Below are positions 12,101 to 24,600 of a stretch of 64,000 nt of DNA, one piece after another. Positions within the stretch are counted from its first letter, which is position 1, and every line of letters starts with the position of its first letter. The notes beneath the pieces were generated by a model. That model did no database searches. It was not told the DNA's origin and saw only the letters and a list, made by a program, of their open reading frames with translations. Origin of the DNA: Antedon mediterranea (taxonomy: Eukaryota > Echinodermata > Crinoidea > Comatulida > Antedonidae); the NCBI RefSeq assembly GCF_964355755.1, contig NC_092676.1, positions 9,220,288 through 9,284,287 of the forward strand, read 5' to 3'. The position numbers and the translations under genes were made by a program.

Positions 12101-14850
12101 GTCTGTCCCCAAATATGGTAGTGATATGACATCATCATATCCATATATGGGCACATCACATTTTTTTACATAAAAGTTGATAGTGTAGACAGAGCTTTAG
12201 GCAATACTTTGTGGTTCAACAAAATGTGAATAAATATCATTTACGATGGAAATTATGCCTGTAGTATTTTATGGGCTATTTCATGACACCCTCTAGAACT
12301 AATAATTTCAGGTATAATGCCTAATTCTGTCCAGCACAACAAGATTTATACAAGAGTCATAGACACCATTCCAGTGAACTATATCGTGATTCGATTCGGA
12401 AAATATGGATATAAATATAAAAGCCACGTAAAATGTTAAGATACCTGCTGTTATCCGAGAATTTAATGACGTTGTTATCATTGCTGGTAGCTTGCGTTGA
12501 CATCACCATCTTGAATAAAGAATGATCTTTTTCTTCTCCATCGATTACCATCTTACCCTTAAAAAACCAATGACGACTATGCTCACTAGAAAGAAGACAG
12601 AAAGCAAGAAAAAACCATTTGTGGGAATATTTTCAGGAATTTCTAAATACAGTAATGAAAGCTGAGAAATGTTGCATAGATGAAAAGAATTTAAGTAAAG
12701 AATGGTCTATGTCTTAGGATTATCCATGGTTACAAATACTATTTTACTTTATTTTAGGCTAGAAGGCAAATAGACAATGCCACAATTGTTTTTCACCTGT
12801 TTTTTTTTTCAGGTATATATTGAGGCAGATGGTATCTTTGTTCTTTTTGACTGTTTTACTTCATTTACTTTATTTTTACCTCATTTTGATTTAGCTATTT
12901 AGCATATTCTATTTATATCTCTATCCAATCACTGATAAACTCACAGCATTGCAATATTGTATTTTCAATAATTTAGGTTTGTATTAAATAAAGATATTAC
13001 TTTTACAAGACAGTAAAGAATGTAAATAAATATTCATGACCATCATTCACAGATGGTAAAACTTCATGCGACTAAAACTAAAGTGCTTTGTACCTGTTAG
13101 ACTGAGCCAAGTCAAAGAGTTCAACACTTGTTGGATTCCGTTTAACCTTTTCAATAAACATGTTGGTGTAAAAGTCTATGTCCCACGTATCAAAGGCAAG
13201 TCCTGCAGTAAGAATAATACAAAATGTTTATAATGCAATATTAATAATAGAAATCTTCATCAACCATTTATTGGTCATGATAAGCTTTGGTTTATAAATT
13301 CAATAACAATGAATTCTTAAATGAACAATGTATCCACAGACCGATTAAATAATTACTGTACAGTAATATTAACTGGTTACTAGAACACACTTAAAAGAAT
13401 ATGAAATCATGTTGGATGTTAAGCTAAATGTAATGTTAAAGACCTATTCCCTACAATTTTTGCCTTGTCTTTTCTGTTTTATGGTAAATTATGATAAAAA
13501 GAAAGAAACAATACACATGCACAATGCATGTTATGATTTATAGAAAGTCTCTAAATGATTAGAATCAATTTATTTTTCAAATTTTTAACAGTTTTAAAGA
13601 CGAAAAAGTTATTGCATACATATTTATTTTTACATTAAATGTAGTTTGTGACCTATAATTAGATCTAAAAACGTAGGAAATGGGACTTTAATCATAATAT
13701 AATGATATACAGTATCAACACAAAGTTACCTATATTAATTTTAAAGTTAAGTTAATAATAGAAAAAACTGAAATAGAATTAAAAAACACAGGAGTTTAAC
13801 ACAGTTCAAAGTTCATCTATACTTGGGGAACATGATTGAGAGTACTACAATCACCTAATTCTTTGTTTGCCTTTTCCAGAGCAACTTTCCCTTCACCTAT
13901 AACATCAATTTCAAAGACTTCTTCTGGTTTAGCTTTAATTTCAAAGCTGCTGATTGGTTCGTGGTAGTGACATTCCGTCATACGATCGTGAAGTACGGCT
14001 ACCAGTAGCTTCTCTTCCTCGGGGCTGATAGACGCAGCAATGCCATGATCGTCGGCTACGTTTATAAGATAGCGAATAGAACGCTCAATACGAGTCACAT
14101 GGTTGATTCCAGCCGATTGGCAGATTGAGACAGCATTTGTTGACCAGGCCGTAGAGAAGTTCAACCTGTGTGTATAAAAATTAAACTTATTATATCATAT
14201 ACAGTAGATAGTGTAATGTAATGCCCATGATATTAAATATACAGTCAACATATTCTGCCATGCATGTTTATGCCCACCTTTCTTAATTTATGCCTATTAC
14301 CTTGTTGAACAACAAAAATTATGACTTTTACTTTTTCAGATATTACCTACCGAATAACAAAACATACAGTATTATTTATTAATACTTATTCTCAACTGAA
14401 ACCGACACTAACACTGTACGACTAGACAAGAAGGGTAATTTGTTAATTAAAAAACATTTTCTGACCTAGGCCCAATTTCAATCAGAAGTCCATCAGGTTC
14501 TTGATCATCTTCAACTATGATTGACTTGGTCAGCAGGCTAAATTCTTCAAAAGGGGTACCTAAGATCCATTGTATTTTCTTCTGTTCTTCACCACTGAGG
14601 CAATCTATGAAAATAATACACAGTTTAATTGACATTTTCAAAATAATATTAGTTTGGCAAAACAATTTATTAAAATTTAAATTAGAAAGGAAGAGTACCT
14701 ACCTCCGTTTACTTCCACATTAAAACAAATTTCCGTTTTTAAATCTTGCAATTTAGAATTTTCCAACTGCTTTGCTAATTTCTTCCACAAAACATTTGAA
14801 GCCCCTGGGAGTAATGCCGGACTTTTATAAAACCGAGTAATGATAGTCAT
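6115..14850 (-). CDS. PFAS: Phosphoribosylformylglycinamidine synthase (FGAM synthase), complete, 21 exons
   Basis: Converts FGAR, glutamine and ATP to FGAM in cytosolic de novo purine synthesis (step 4). Exons, in order on the minus strand: 14850-14703, 14604-14466, 14165-13855, 13202-13094, 12585-12445, 12031-11778, 11424-11164, 10980-10750, 10584-10361, 9997-9866, 9613-9482, 9392-8981, 8833-8750, 8639-8484, 8222-8109, 7981-7830, 7717-7495, 7376-7170, 7024-6866, 6701-6546, 6437-6115. All introns are GT-AG and every phase joins, giving 1355 residues (vertebrate PFAS is about 1340). Visible motifs: [11 protein letters not shown] (about residue 235), [12 protein letters not shown], the PurL-type ATP-binding repeats, and a C-terminal class I glutaminase with GVCNGCQL (nucleophile Cys1174) and MPHPER (His1310, Glu1312). 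The start is the first ATG of exon 1; an upstream untranslated exon is possible. Introns carry two MITEs and two SINE-like copies. The stop lies 158 bp from segmental-duplication copy 1. Confidence 0.97.
8263..8417. mobile_element. MITE, family member 1 (PFAS intron 14)
   Basis: The ends are inverted copies of AAAGCTCTGTCTACACTATC, followed by an AAACT-type extension. The ~155-bp interior contains CCATATATGG and 'atcactacc' motifs shared with the copies at 12092, 47180, 49411 and 55008. No coding capacity. The flanking TA suggests a TA or TTA-type target, but I cannot fix it. Confidence 0.8.
9715..9812 (-). mobile_element. tRNA-like SINE or tRNA pseudogene (PFAS intron 10)
   Basis: The minus strand shows an A-box-like GTGGTGTAATGGTAG, a 5-bp anticodon-like stem (TCTGC and GCAGA) around a 7-base loop, and a B-box GGTTCAAATC. 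The T stem pairs poorly and there is no matching acceptor stem. It is therefore a tRNA-derived repeat rather than a functional tRNA gene. Confidence 0.6.
10197..10313 (-). mobile_element. tRNA-derived SINE (PFAS intron 9)
   Basis: On the minus strand a GTGGAGCTGTTGCTTGGTGG head (A-box region) is followed by a duplicated B-box-like GGTCAAGGGTTCAATC and a body ending ACTCTTTCAACTTCACTC. The plus-strand copy at 52728 has the same head and body, so the two define one SINE family. Confidence 0.7.
12092..12199. mobile_element. MITE, family member 2 (PFAS intron 5)
   Basis: Ends in AAAGCTCTGTCT and its inverse AGACAGAGCTTT, with the family interior (CCATATATGG, 'tggtagtgatatg'). The left arm lacks the ACACTATCAAACT extension, so this copy is internally deleted. 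Confidence 0.75.
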
Positions 14851-14959
14851 ATTCTTTAAAAAAATAAATTATTAAATATTAGATCTATATTATTTTATAT
14901 ATTATTATTTATTATTATTGATGTTTACACTAAAAAAGTATAACTATAAAGTATATGAC

Positions 14960-15700
14960 TTATAATAATAATAATAATAAGCTTTATTTAATCACGGATA
15001 CTTAACTTCAACTGAAAGTTGTTTTTCAGTAAGACCGTGTTTAAAGGAAAACACCAACAAAAATAAATGTAAAAAGACCTTAATTACTATCAAAAGAGAA
15101 AAAAAAAAAAAAAAACAATTACAATGAAATAAAATGAAACAAGGGTACACTTACTAACTATAAAATTAAATAATACACTACAGTACATTTAAATAAAGCT
15201 ACATGAAATTAGCAGTTAACAGTTTCTTAAAAAGAGAGACAGTGTTCACATTTTTAATATCTTCATTTAGCTCATTCCAAACAATTACAATGAAATAAAA
15301 TAAAACAAGCGTACACTTACTAACTATAAAATTAAATAATACACTACATTTAAATAAAGCTACATGAAATTAGCAGTTAACAGTTTCTTAAAAAGAGAGA
15401 CACTGTTCACATTTTTAATATCTTCATTTAGCTCATTCCTAACCTTGGCACCTCTATATGATAAGCTACGTTTTTGGTTTTGGTACTATTAAATTTGGCT
15501 TAGTTCTAATATTATAGTAATTGTTTTTGATATTGAATTTATTTTTATTAAATATGGAGGTGCAAGGTTGTTCATAATCTTAAACATAACAATAGCTTCA
15601 TTTACATATAATATTTCATCTAAGTTCATCCAATTTAGACTTTGTAGAGCTTGAGTACTAGAGTGATCTGTAATTCGCGTAGCTTCAGAGTCGATGTGGC
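14960..15700 (-). mobile_element. 5'-truncated LINE, C-terminal RT tail and 3' end (antisense)
   Basis: The minus strand reads LQSLNWMNLDEIL, VMFKIMNNLAPPYL and VSLFKKLLTANFM-stop. These are the conserved end of CR1/L2-type non-LTR reverse transcriptases. The 3' end runs into AATAAA and a (TTA)n-type microsatellite near 14960. Frames are broken. The last ~165 bp are present twice in tandem (15115-15280 and 15281-15440). The element lies just upstream of the PFAS start. Confidence 0.7.
15115..15440. repeat. ~166-bp tandem duplication within the LINE fragment
   Basis: Two adjacent copies beginning ACAATTACAATGAAATAAAA (15115 and 15281). They differ at a few bases and by a short deletion. Both contain the same C-terminal RT codons and stop. 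Confidence 0.85.
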
Positions 15701-15824
15701 AAGGTTAGATGGTGGTTGTTGTACGGTATCACCAAGCACATCAAACGTGTTACTTGAGATTGTGCTAATGCCATTTTATTTACAGTATAGAATAGGTTTA
15801 GATACAAACTTTTTGGGTATTGCT

Positions 15825-16350
15825 TTTTTTGTTGTTTGCGCTGTGAAATCAATAATTTTCCCAAAAATTGAAGTTTTTCACCCAAAAAAAAGGAAACTTA
15901 AAGGAATTTCAAATTTGTTTTCCCATAAATTGTCTCCTTATATAGTTCTAGTTGTTATCTAATCAATATTAATTGATTTAAAGGAGGTTTGCGCAGCTTT
16001 TTTTTTAGGTTTGCGCTGTGAAATCAGTAATTTTCCCAAAAATTGAAGTTTTTTACCCAAAAAAAGGCAAACTTAAAGGAATTTTAAATTTTTTCCCCAT
16101 AAATTGTCTCCCTATATAGGTCTAGTTGTGTTTTAATCAATATTAATTGATTTAAAGGAGGTTTGCGCAGCTTTTTTTGGAGGTTTGCGCTGTGAAATCA
16201 GTAATTTTCCCAAAAATTGAAGTTTTTCACCCAAAAAAAGTCAAACTTAAAGGAATTTTATATTTTTTCCTCATAAATTGTCTCCCTATACAGGTCTAGT
16301 TGTGTTTTAATCAATATTAATTTTTTTGTTGTTTGCGCAGTGTTTGCGCA
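15825..16350. repeat. ~175-bp tandem repeat, three units plus a partial fourth
   Basis: CTGTGAAATC recurs at 15841, 16016 and 16190 (periods 175 and 174), followed each time by AATTTTCCCAAAAATTGAAG. A partial fourth unit with TTTGCGCAG occurs near 16330. No coding potential. Confidence 0.85.
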
Positions 16351-16618
16351 GTTTAGCAATTACCCAACTTTTTAGGTAGTTCAAATCCAGGTTCACTTGC
16401 AATATTCTGTAAACTAAGAATTTGTTGCTCAAGAGACCAGTTTCTTTCACTCATTTCTTTAAAAGCTTTACTAAGGTGAACAAAATTTGAATGGATTTCT
16501 TGAATTAGTGTAGCTGTTGTTTTAATTCAGAAACTTTCTCATCAGTTTGCTTTATTTTCAGCTTTAGTGATGGGATCTGGTCCCATTATTTAGGTGTTTG
16601 AGTTGAACAATCAATTGC

Positions 16619-17518
16619 TTTCACAAACTCAGAGGATTTACAATTCTGACTGTAATCGTTGAGTGTTATTTCTTCAATTAACGGCGCTGTTCCAATATTT
16701 AGCTCGTCTTTTTTTATTTCCTTTCATAATCATAGCTTAATTTTCTGAATAGATCAATATTATCAGGAGTCGATGTTTCAAATGCAAGCCTATCAAAATG
16801 ACTTCTAAGTTCATCATATGCAAAGCCATAAAAGCTAGAGTTTGTTATATCTAGAATGCTTGGAGCTTTTATATGACCATAGCTAGGCCACTGGTTTTCC
16901 ATTGTTAGCTTTGTTTGAAATTGGGCGGAAAAAGCTTGTGTACTTACTTGAACAATAGAAAGCTGGTGCATCAATTGTTCTTGCTTGAGCCTAAGATCCT
17001 CAACATGAAAAAACACTTAATATCCTGCTTATAATATTGACTTTGACAATAAAAATTACATCTCCATGTTGAGAAAACAACAGTTTAGACAATTTATCAG
17101 TCACTAGGTGGTAGAAAGTTGAAAACTATTTTATGGAGAAGATTTTTCAATAGCTTTTTTCAAGAGCTTCTTGGCTTGGCTAAGTCGAAACTGGTTTTAA
17201 TTAATTAATTTTATCCTAAAAAAGTACAAGATTGCCCATATATTATTAGGCTATCTAGGACCAGGTTCTTTCTATGAATATAGGCTAGGCTATATTTATA
17301 TGTAACTCGGCGTTTACGCCAAAAAAACATGAGCCTGGTTTTTATTTAGTAGGCCTGGCCTAGTCGACAACATCATTCCCGCACTTTCATCGTTCATTTT
17401 ATAAGTTGTCCGTCCTAAATAAGGGCCTAGCTAGGCTTACCTAGCCCATTAAGCCTAGCCTAAATTGTAGTCATCAGAAAGAGCACTAATAAAAAAAACA
17501 GATGCACAATAAGTAATC
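16619..17518. repeat. ~900-bp tandem duplication, first copy (empty insertion site)
   Basis: This block starts with CACAAACTCAGAGGATTTAC and is repeated from 17519 with few changes. The second copy is split at 18064/33987 by the foldback element and resumes at 33987-34441. The uninterrupted target sequence in this first copy is at 17153-17167, which makes it an internal control for the insertion. Confidence 0.9.
16714..17016 (-). pseudogene. Gag-like or unknown open frame, copy 1
   Basis: A 100-codon open frame on the minus strand, starting with a glutamine-rich coiled-coil-like segment and containing WPSYGHIKAP and FYGFAYDELRSHFDRL. Short coding-like stretches continue down to about 16340 (for example LSKAFKEMSERNWSLEQQIL) but are broken by stops. 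The layout (coiled coil, then a tryptophan- and proline-containing segment) is reminiscent of retrotransposon gag. I cannot assign a family. A near-identical copy lies at 17610-17900. Confidence 0.4.
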
Positions 17519-17609
17519 ACAAACTCAGAGGATTTACAATTCCGACTGTAATCGTTGAGTGTTATTTCTTCAATTAACGGCGCTGTTTCAATATTTAGCT
17601 CGTCTTTTT

Positions 17610-17900
17610 TTATTTCCTTTCATAATCATAGCTTAATTTTCTGAATAGATCAATATTATCAGGAGTCGATGTTTCAAATGCAAGCCTATCAAAATGACTT
17701 CTAAGTTCATCATATGCAAAGCCATAAAAGCTAGAGTTTGTTATATCTAGAATGCTTGGAGCTTTTATATGACCATAGCTAGGCCACTGGTTTTCCATTG
17801 TTAGCTTTGTTTGAAATTTGGCGGAAAAAGCTTGTGTACTTACTTGAACAATAGAAAGCTGGTGTATCAATTGTTCTTGCTTGAGCCTAAGATCCTCAAC
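17610..17900 (-). pseudogene. Gag-like or unknown open frame, copy 2
   Basis: An 86-codon open frame, near-identical to 16714-17016 over the shared part. The main change is Q to K in the FSAQFQ/FSAKFQ segment, and the upstream start differs. It lies in the second tandem copy, 160 bp from the left end of the foldback element. Function unknown. Confidence 0.4.
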
Positions 17901-18049
17901 ATGAAAAAAACACTTAATATCCCGCTTATAATATTGACTTTGACAATAAAAATTACATCTCCATGTTGAGAAAACAACAGTTTAGACAATTTATCAGTCA
18001 CTAGGTGGTAGAAAGTTGAAAACTAATTTATAGAGAAGATTTTTCAATA

Positions 18050-18064
18050 GCTTTTTTCAAGAGC
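18050..18064. other. Left target-site duplication of the foldback element
   Basis: GCTTTTTTCAAGAGC here is repeated exactly at 33987-34001. It occurs once, uninterrupted, at 17153-17167 in the neighbouring tandem copy. Because the element ends in GCGC-like bases, the duplication can be read as 11, 13 or 15 bp depending on where the ends are placed. Confidence 0.85.
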
Positions 18065-18375
18065 GCCGTGAAGTTGGTTACTTATTCCTTATTCGACATT
18101 CGTCAATGGAAGTTGGTTCCTTATTCGACGTTCGACATTCGCTAGGCTAGGCCAAAATTTCGAAAATGATAATTTCCCAGCGGTAAATATGCCGTGCGCC
18201 ACCAACCAATCTCCTGCTGGTACTTATTCCCTATTCGACATTCATTCGTGAAGTTGGTTCCTTATTCGACGTTCGCTAGGCCGCGGCCGACCGGCTGGCC
18301 CAAATTCGTACCAAAGTAGACCTAGTGTAGATGTACCTATTTTATCACAGATTTACATTTTTTAGTTCCGATATT
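18065..18375 (+). repeat. Left terminal inverted repeat, unique outer domain
   Basis: Near-perfect reverse complement of 33676-33986. It contains four imperfect copies of a TTATTCGACRTTCG motif and a GC-rich GGCCGCGGCCGACCGGC segment. Homology between the ends extends into the first satellite unit, where both ends share the unusual CTGGAATTCCAG palindrome and a GATC-containing variant hairpin. Confidence 0.93.
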
Positions 18376-21300
18376 ACGACCATACCAACGCCTCGGGCCG
18401 GGTTCACAATAGTATAGATTGACGTAGTATGGTCCTGGAATTCCAGAAATGTGCCACTTGCCCCGACCCAGATCGGGCAAGTACGTGTTTTAACGCAATT
18501 TCAAATGCGTATTTTTAGCAATAATTTACTAAGAATTAATAGCACCACTTTTAAAGTGGCCATATGACCACACCCCGACGCCTCGGGCCGGGTACACAAT
18601 AATATAGATTGACGTAGTATGGTCCTGGCATTCCAGAAATGTGCCACTCGCCCCGGCCCAGTGCGGGCAAGTACGGGTTTTAAAGCAATTTAAAATGCGT
18701 ATTTTTAGTGTTATTTTACTAAGTATTAATAGCACCACTTTTAAAGTGGCAATATGACCACACCCCGACGTCTCGGGCCGGCCGCCGGGTACACAATAGT
18801 ATAGATTGACGTAGTATGGTCCTGGCTTTCCAGAAATGTGCCACTTGCCCCGGCCCAGTGCGGGCAAGTACGGATTTTAAAGCAATTTAAAATGCGTATT
18901 TTTGGCATTAATTTATTAAACACCACTTTTAAAGTGGCCATATGACCACACACCGACGCATCGGGCCGGGTACACAATAGTATAGATTGACGTAGTATGG
19001 TCCTGGCATTCCAGAAATGTGCCACCTGCCCCGGCCCAGTGCGTGCAAGTACGTGTTTTAAAGCAATTTCAAATGCGTATTTTTAGCAAAAATTTACTAA
19101 GAATTAATAGCACCACTTTTAAAGTGGCCATATGACCACACCCCGACGCCTCGGGTCGAGTTCACAATAGTATAGATTGATGTACAATGGTCCTGGCATT
19201 CCATAAATGTACCACTTGCCCCGGCCCAGTGCGGGCAAGTACGTGTTTAAAAGCAATTTCAAATTCGTATTTTTAGCATTAATTTACTAAGAATTAATAG
19301 CACCACTTTTAAAGTGGCCATATGACCACACCCCAACGCCTCGGGCCGGGAACACAATAGTATAGATTGACGTAGAATGGTCCTGGCATTCCAGAAATGT
19401 GCCACTTGCCCCGGCCCAGTGCGGGCAAGTACGGATTTTAAAGCAATTTAAAATGCGTATTTTTAGCATTAATTTAGTAAACACCACTTTTAAAGTGGCC
19501 ATATGACCACACCCCGACGCCTCGGGCCGGGTACACAATAGTATAGATTGACTTAGTATGGTCCTGGATTTCCAGAAATGTGCCACTTGCCCCGGCCCAG
19601 TGCGGGCAAGTACGTGTTTAAAAGCAATTTCAAATGCGTATTTTTAGCATTAATTTACTAAGAATTAATAGCACCACATTTAAAGTGGCCATATGACCAC
19701 ACCCCGACGCCTCGGGCCGGGAACACAATAGTATAGATTAACGTAGTATGGTCCTGGCATTCCAGAAATATGCCACTTGCCCCGGCCCAGTGCGGGCAAG
19801 TACGGATTTTAAAGCAATTTAAAATGCGTATTTTTAGCATTAATTTAGTAAACACCACTTTTAAAGTGGCCATATGACCACACCCCGACGCCTCGGGCCG
19901 GGTACACAATAGTATAGATTGACGTAGTATGGTCCTGGCTTTCCAGAAATGTGCCACTTGCCCCGGCCCAGTGCGGGAAAGTACGGATTTTAAAGCAATT
20001 TAAAATGCGTGTTTTTAGTGTTATTTTACTAAGTATTAATAGCACCACTTTTAAAGTGGCAATATGACCACACCCCGACGCCTCGGGCCGGATTCACAAT
20101 AGTATGGATTGACGTAGAATGGTCCGGACATTCCAGAAATGTGCCACTTGCCCCGGCCCAGTGCGGGCAAGTACGGGTTTTAAAGCAATTTAAAATGCGT
20201 ATTTTTAGTGTTATTTTACTAAGTATTAATAGCACCACTTTTAAAGTGGCAATATGACCGCACCCCGACGCCTCGGGCCGGGTACACAATAGTATAGATT
20301 GACGTAGTATGGTCCTGGCTTTCCAGAAATGTGCCACTTGCCCCGGCCCAGGGCGAGTACGGATTTTAAAGCAATTTAAAATGCGTATTTTTGGCATTAA
20401 TTTAGTAAACACCACTTTTAAAGTGGCCATATGACCACACCCCGACGCATCGGGCCGGGTACACAATAGTATAGATTGACGTAGTATGGTCCTGACATTC
20501 TAGAAATGTGCCACCTGCCCCGGCGGCCCAGTGCGTGCAAGTACGTGTTTTAAAGCAATTTCAAATGCGTATTTTTAGCAAAAATTTACTAAGAATTAAT
20601 AGCACCACTTTTAAAGTGGCCATATGACCAAACCCCGACGCCTCGGGTCGGGTTCACAATAGTATAGATTGATGTAGAATGGTCCTGGCATTCCATAAAT
20701 GTGCCACTTGCCCCGGCCCAGTGCGGGCAAGTAAGTGTTTAAAAGCAATTTCAAATGCGTATTTTTAGCATTAATTTACTAAGAATTAATAGCACCACAT
20801 TTAAAGTGGCCATATGACCACACCCCGACACCTCGGGCCGGGAACACAATAGTATAGATTGACGTAGTATGGTCCTGGCATTCCAGAAATATGCCACTTG
20901 CCCCGGCCCAGTGCGAGCAAGTACTGATTTTAAAGCAATTTAAAATGCGTATTTTTAGCATTAGTAAACACCACTTTTAAAGTGGCCATATGACCACACC
21001 CCGACGCCTCGGGCCGGGTACACAATAGTATAGATTGACGTATTATGGTCCTGGCTTTCCAGAAATGTGCCACTTGCCCCGGCCCAGTGCGGGCAAGTAC
21101 GTGTTTAAAAGCAATTTCAAATGCGTATTTTTAGCATTAATTTACTAAGAATTAATAGCACCACATTTAAAGTGGCCATATGACCACACCCCGACGCCTC
21201 GGGCCGGGAACACAATAGTATAGATTGACGTAGTATGGTCCTGGCATTCCAGAAATATGCCACTTGCCCCGGCCCAGTGCGGGCAAGTACGGATTTTAAA

Positions 21301-21640
21301 GCAATTTAAAATGCGTATTTTTAGCATTAATTTAGTAAACACCACTTTTAAAGTGGCCATATGACCACACCCCGATGCCTCGGGCCGGGTACACAATAGT
21401 ATAGATTGACGTAGTATGGTCCTGGCTTTCCAGAAATGTGCCACTTGCCCCGGCCTAGTGCGGGCAAGTACGGATTTTAAAGCAATTTAAAATGCGTATT
21501 TTTAGCATTAATTTAGTAAACACCACTTTTAAAGTGGCCATATGACCACACCCCGATGCCTCGGGCCGGGTACACAATAGTATAGATTGACGTAGTATGG
21601 TCCTGGCTTTCCAGAAATGTGCCACTTGCCCCGGCCCAGA
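18376..21640 (-). repeat. Left arm of satellite array (~17 units)
   Basis: Units of ~181-190 bp in the orientation opposite to 21641-33671. Each contains the 15-bp palindrome CCACTTTTAAAGTGG, a hairpin (CTTGCCC and GGGCAAG around an 11-bp loop) and a CG-rich block around CGACGCCTCGGGCCGG. The stacked minus-strand frames of 60-145 codons are repeats of one translated satellite unit, not genes. Confidence 0.95.
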
Positions 21641-24600
21641 TATTTCTGGAATGTCAGGACCATTCTACGTCAATCCATACTATTGTGAACCCGGCCCGAG
21701 GCGTCGGGGTGTGGTCATATTGCCACTTTAAAAGTAGTGCTGTTAATACTTAGTAAAAAAACACTAAATATACGCATTTTAAATTGCTTTAAAACACGTA
21801 CTTGTCCGCACTGGGCCGGGGCAAGTGGCACATTTCTGGAATGCCAGGACAATACTACGTCAATATATACTATTGTGTACCCGGCCCGAGGCGTCGGGGT
21901 GCGGTCATATGGCCACTTTAAAAGTGGTGTTTACTAAATTAATGCTAAAAATACGCATTTGAAATTGCTTTAAAACACGTACTTGCCCGCACTGGGCCGG
22001 GGCAAGTGGCATATTTCTGGAATGCCAGGACCATTCTACGTCAATCTATACTATCGTGAACCCGGCCCGAGGCGTCGGGGTGTGGTCATATGGCCACTTT
22101 AAAAGTGGTGCTATTAATTCTTAGTAATTATTGGTAAAAATACTCATTTGAAATTGCTTTAAAACACGTACTTGCCCGCACTGGGCCGTGGCAGGTGGCA
22201 CATTTATGGCATGTCAGGACCATTCTACATCAATCTATACTATTGTGAACCCGGCCCGAGGCGTCGGGGTGTGGTCATATTGCCATTTTAAAAGTGGTGC
22301 TATTAATACTTAGTAAAATAACACTAAAAACACGCATTTTAAATTGCTTTAAAATCCGTACTTGCCCGCACTGGGCCGGGGCAAGTGGCACATTTCTGGA
22401 ATGCCAGGACCATACTACGTCAATCTATACTATCGTGAACCCGACTCGAGGCGTCGGGGTGTGGTCATATGGCCACTTTAAAAGTGGTGTTTACTAAATT
22501 AATGCTAAAAATACGCATTTTACCCGCACTGGGCCGGGGCAAGTGGCACATTTCTGGAATGCCAGGACCATACTACGTCAATCTATACTATTGTGTACCC
22601 GGCCCGAGGCGTCGGAGTGTGGTCATATGGCCACTTTAAATGTGGTGCTTTTAATTATTCTTAGTAAATTAATGCTAAAAATACGCATTTGAAATTGCTT
22701 TTAAACACGTACTTTCCCGCAATGGGCTGGGGCAAGTGGCACATTTATGGAATGCCAGGACCATTCTACATCAATCTATACTATTGTGAACCCGACCCGA
22801 GGCGTCGGGGTGTGGTCATGGCCACTTTAAAACTGGTGTTTACTATATTAATGCTAAAAATACGCATTTTAAATTGCTTTAAAATCCGTACTTGCCCGCA
22901 CTGGGCCGTTGCAAGTGGCACATTTCTGGAAAACCAGGACCATACTACGTCAATCTATAATATTGTGTATCCGGCCTGAGGCGTCGGGGTGTGGTCATAT
23001 GGCCACTTTAAAAGTGGTGCTATTATAATACTTAGTTAAAATAACACTAAAAATACACATTTTAAATTGCTTTAAAACACGTACTTGCCCGCACTGGGCC
23101 GGGACAAGTGGCACATTTCTGGAATGCCAGGACCATACTACGTCAATCTATATTATCGTGAACCCGACCCGAAGCGTCGGTGTGTGGTCATATTATGGCC
23201 ACTTTAAAAGTGGTGTTTACTAAATTAATGCTAAAAATACGCATTTGAAATTGCTTTTAAACACGTACTTGCCCGCACTGGGCCGGGGCAAGTGGCACAT
23301 TTCTGGAAAGCCAGGACCATACTGCGTCAATCTATACTATTGTGTACCCGGCCCGAGGCGTCGGGGTGTGGTCATATGGCCACTTTAAAAGTGGTGCTAT
23401 TAATACTTAGTAAAATAACACTAAAAATACGCATTTTAAATTGCTTTAAAACACGTACTTGCCCCCACTGGGCCGGGGCAAGTGGCACATTTCTAGTAAG
23501 TCTGGACCTTTCTACGTCAATCCATACTATTGTGAACCCGGCCCGAGGCGTCGGGGTGTGGTCATATTGCCACTTTAAAAGTGGTGCTATTAATACTTAG
23601 TAAAATAACACTAAAAATACGCATTTTAAATTGCTTTAAAATCCGTACTTGCCCGCACTGGGCCGGGGCAAGTGGCATATTTCGGGAATGCCAGGACCAT
23701 ACTACGTTAATCCATACTTGTGTTCCCGGCCCGAGGCGTCGGGGTGTGGTCATATGGCCACTTTAAATGTGGTGCTATTAATTCTTAGTAAATTAATGCT
23801 AAAAATACGCATTTGAAATTGATTTTAAACACGTACTTGCCCGCACTGGGCCGGGGCAAGTGGCACATTTCTGGAAAGCCAGGACCATACTAAGTCAATC
23901 TATACTATTGTGTACCCGGCCCGAGGCGTCGGGGTGTGGTCATATGGCCACTTTAAAAGTGGTGTTTACTAAATTAATGCTAAAAATACGCATTTTAAAT
24001 TGCTTTAAAATCCGTACTTGCCCGCACTGGGCCGGGGCAAGTGGCACATTTCTGGAATGCCAGGACCATTCTCCGTCAATCTATACTATTGTGTTCCCGG
24101 CCCGAGGCGTTGGGGTGTGGTCATATGGCCACTTTATAAGTGGTGCTATTAATTCTTAGTAAATAATGCTAAAAATACGCATTTGAAATTGCTTTTAAAC
24201 ACGTACTTGCCCGCACTGGGCCGGGGCAAGTGGCACATTTCTGGAAAGTCAGGACCATACTACGTCAATCTATACTATTGTGTACCCGGCCCGAGGCGTC
24301 GGGGTGTGGTCATATGGCCACTTTAAAAGTGGTGTTTACTAAATTAATGCCAAAAATACGCATTTTAAATTGCTTTAAAATCCGTACTCGCCCGCACTGG
24401 GCCGGGGCAAGTGGCACATTTCTAGAAAGTCTGGACCTTTCTACGTCAATCTATATTATTGTGTACCCGGCCCGAGGCGTCGGGGTGTGGTCATATTGCC
24501 ACTTTAAAAGTGGTGCTATTAATACTTAGTAAAATAACACTAAAAATACGCATTTTAAATTGCTTTAAAATCCGTACTTGCCCGCACTGGGCCGGGGCAA

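Noticed and set aside
15651-15962. 103-codon plus-strand frame
   Set aside because: It overlaps the antisense LINE fragment and the start of the 175-bp tandem repeat.
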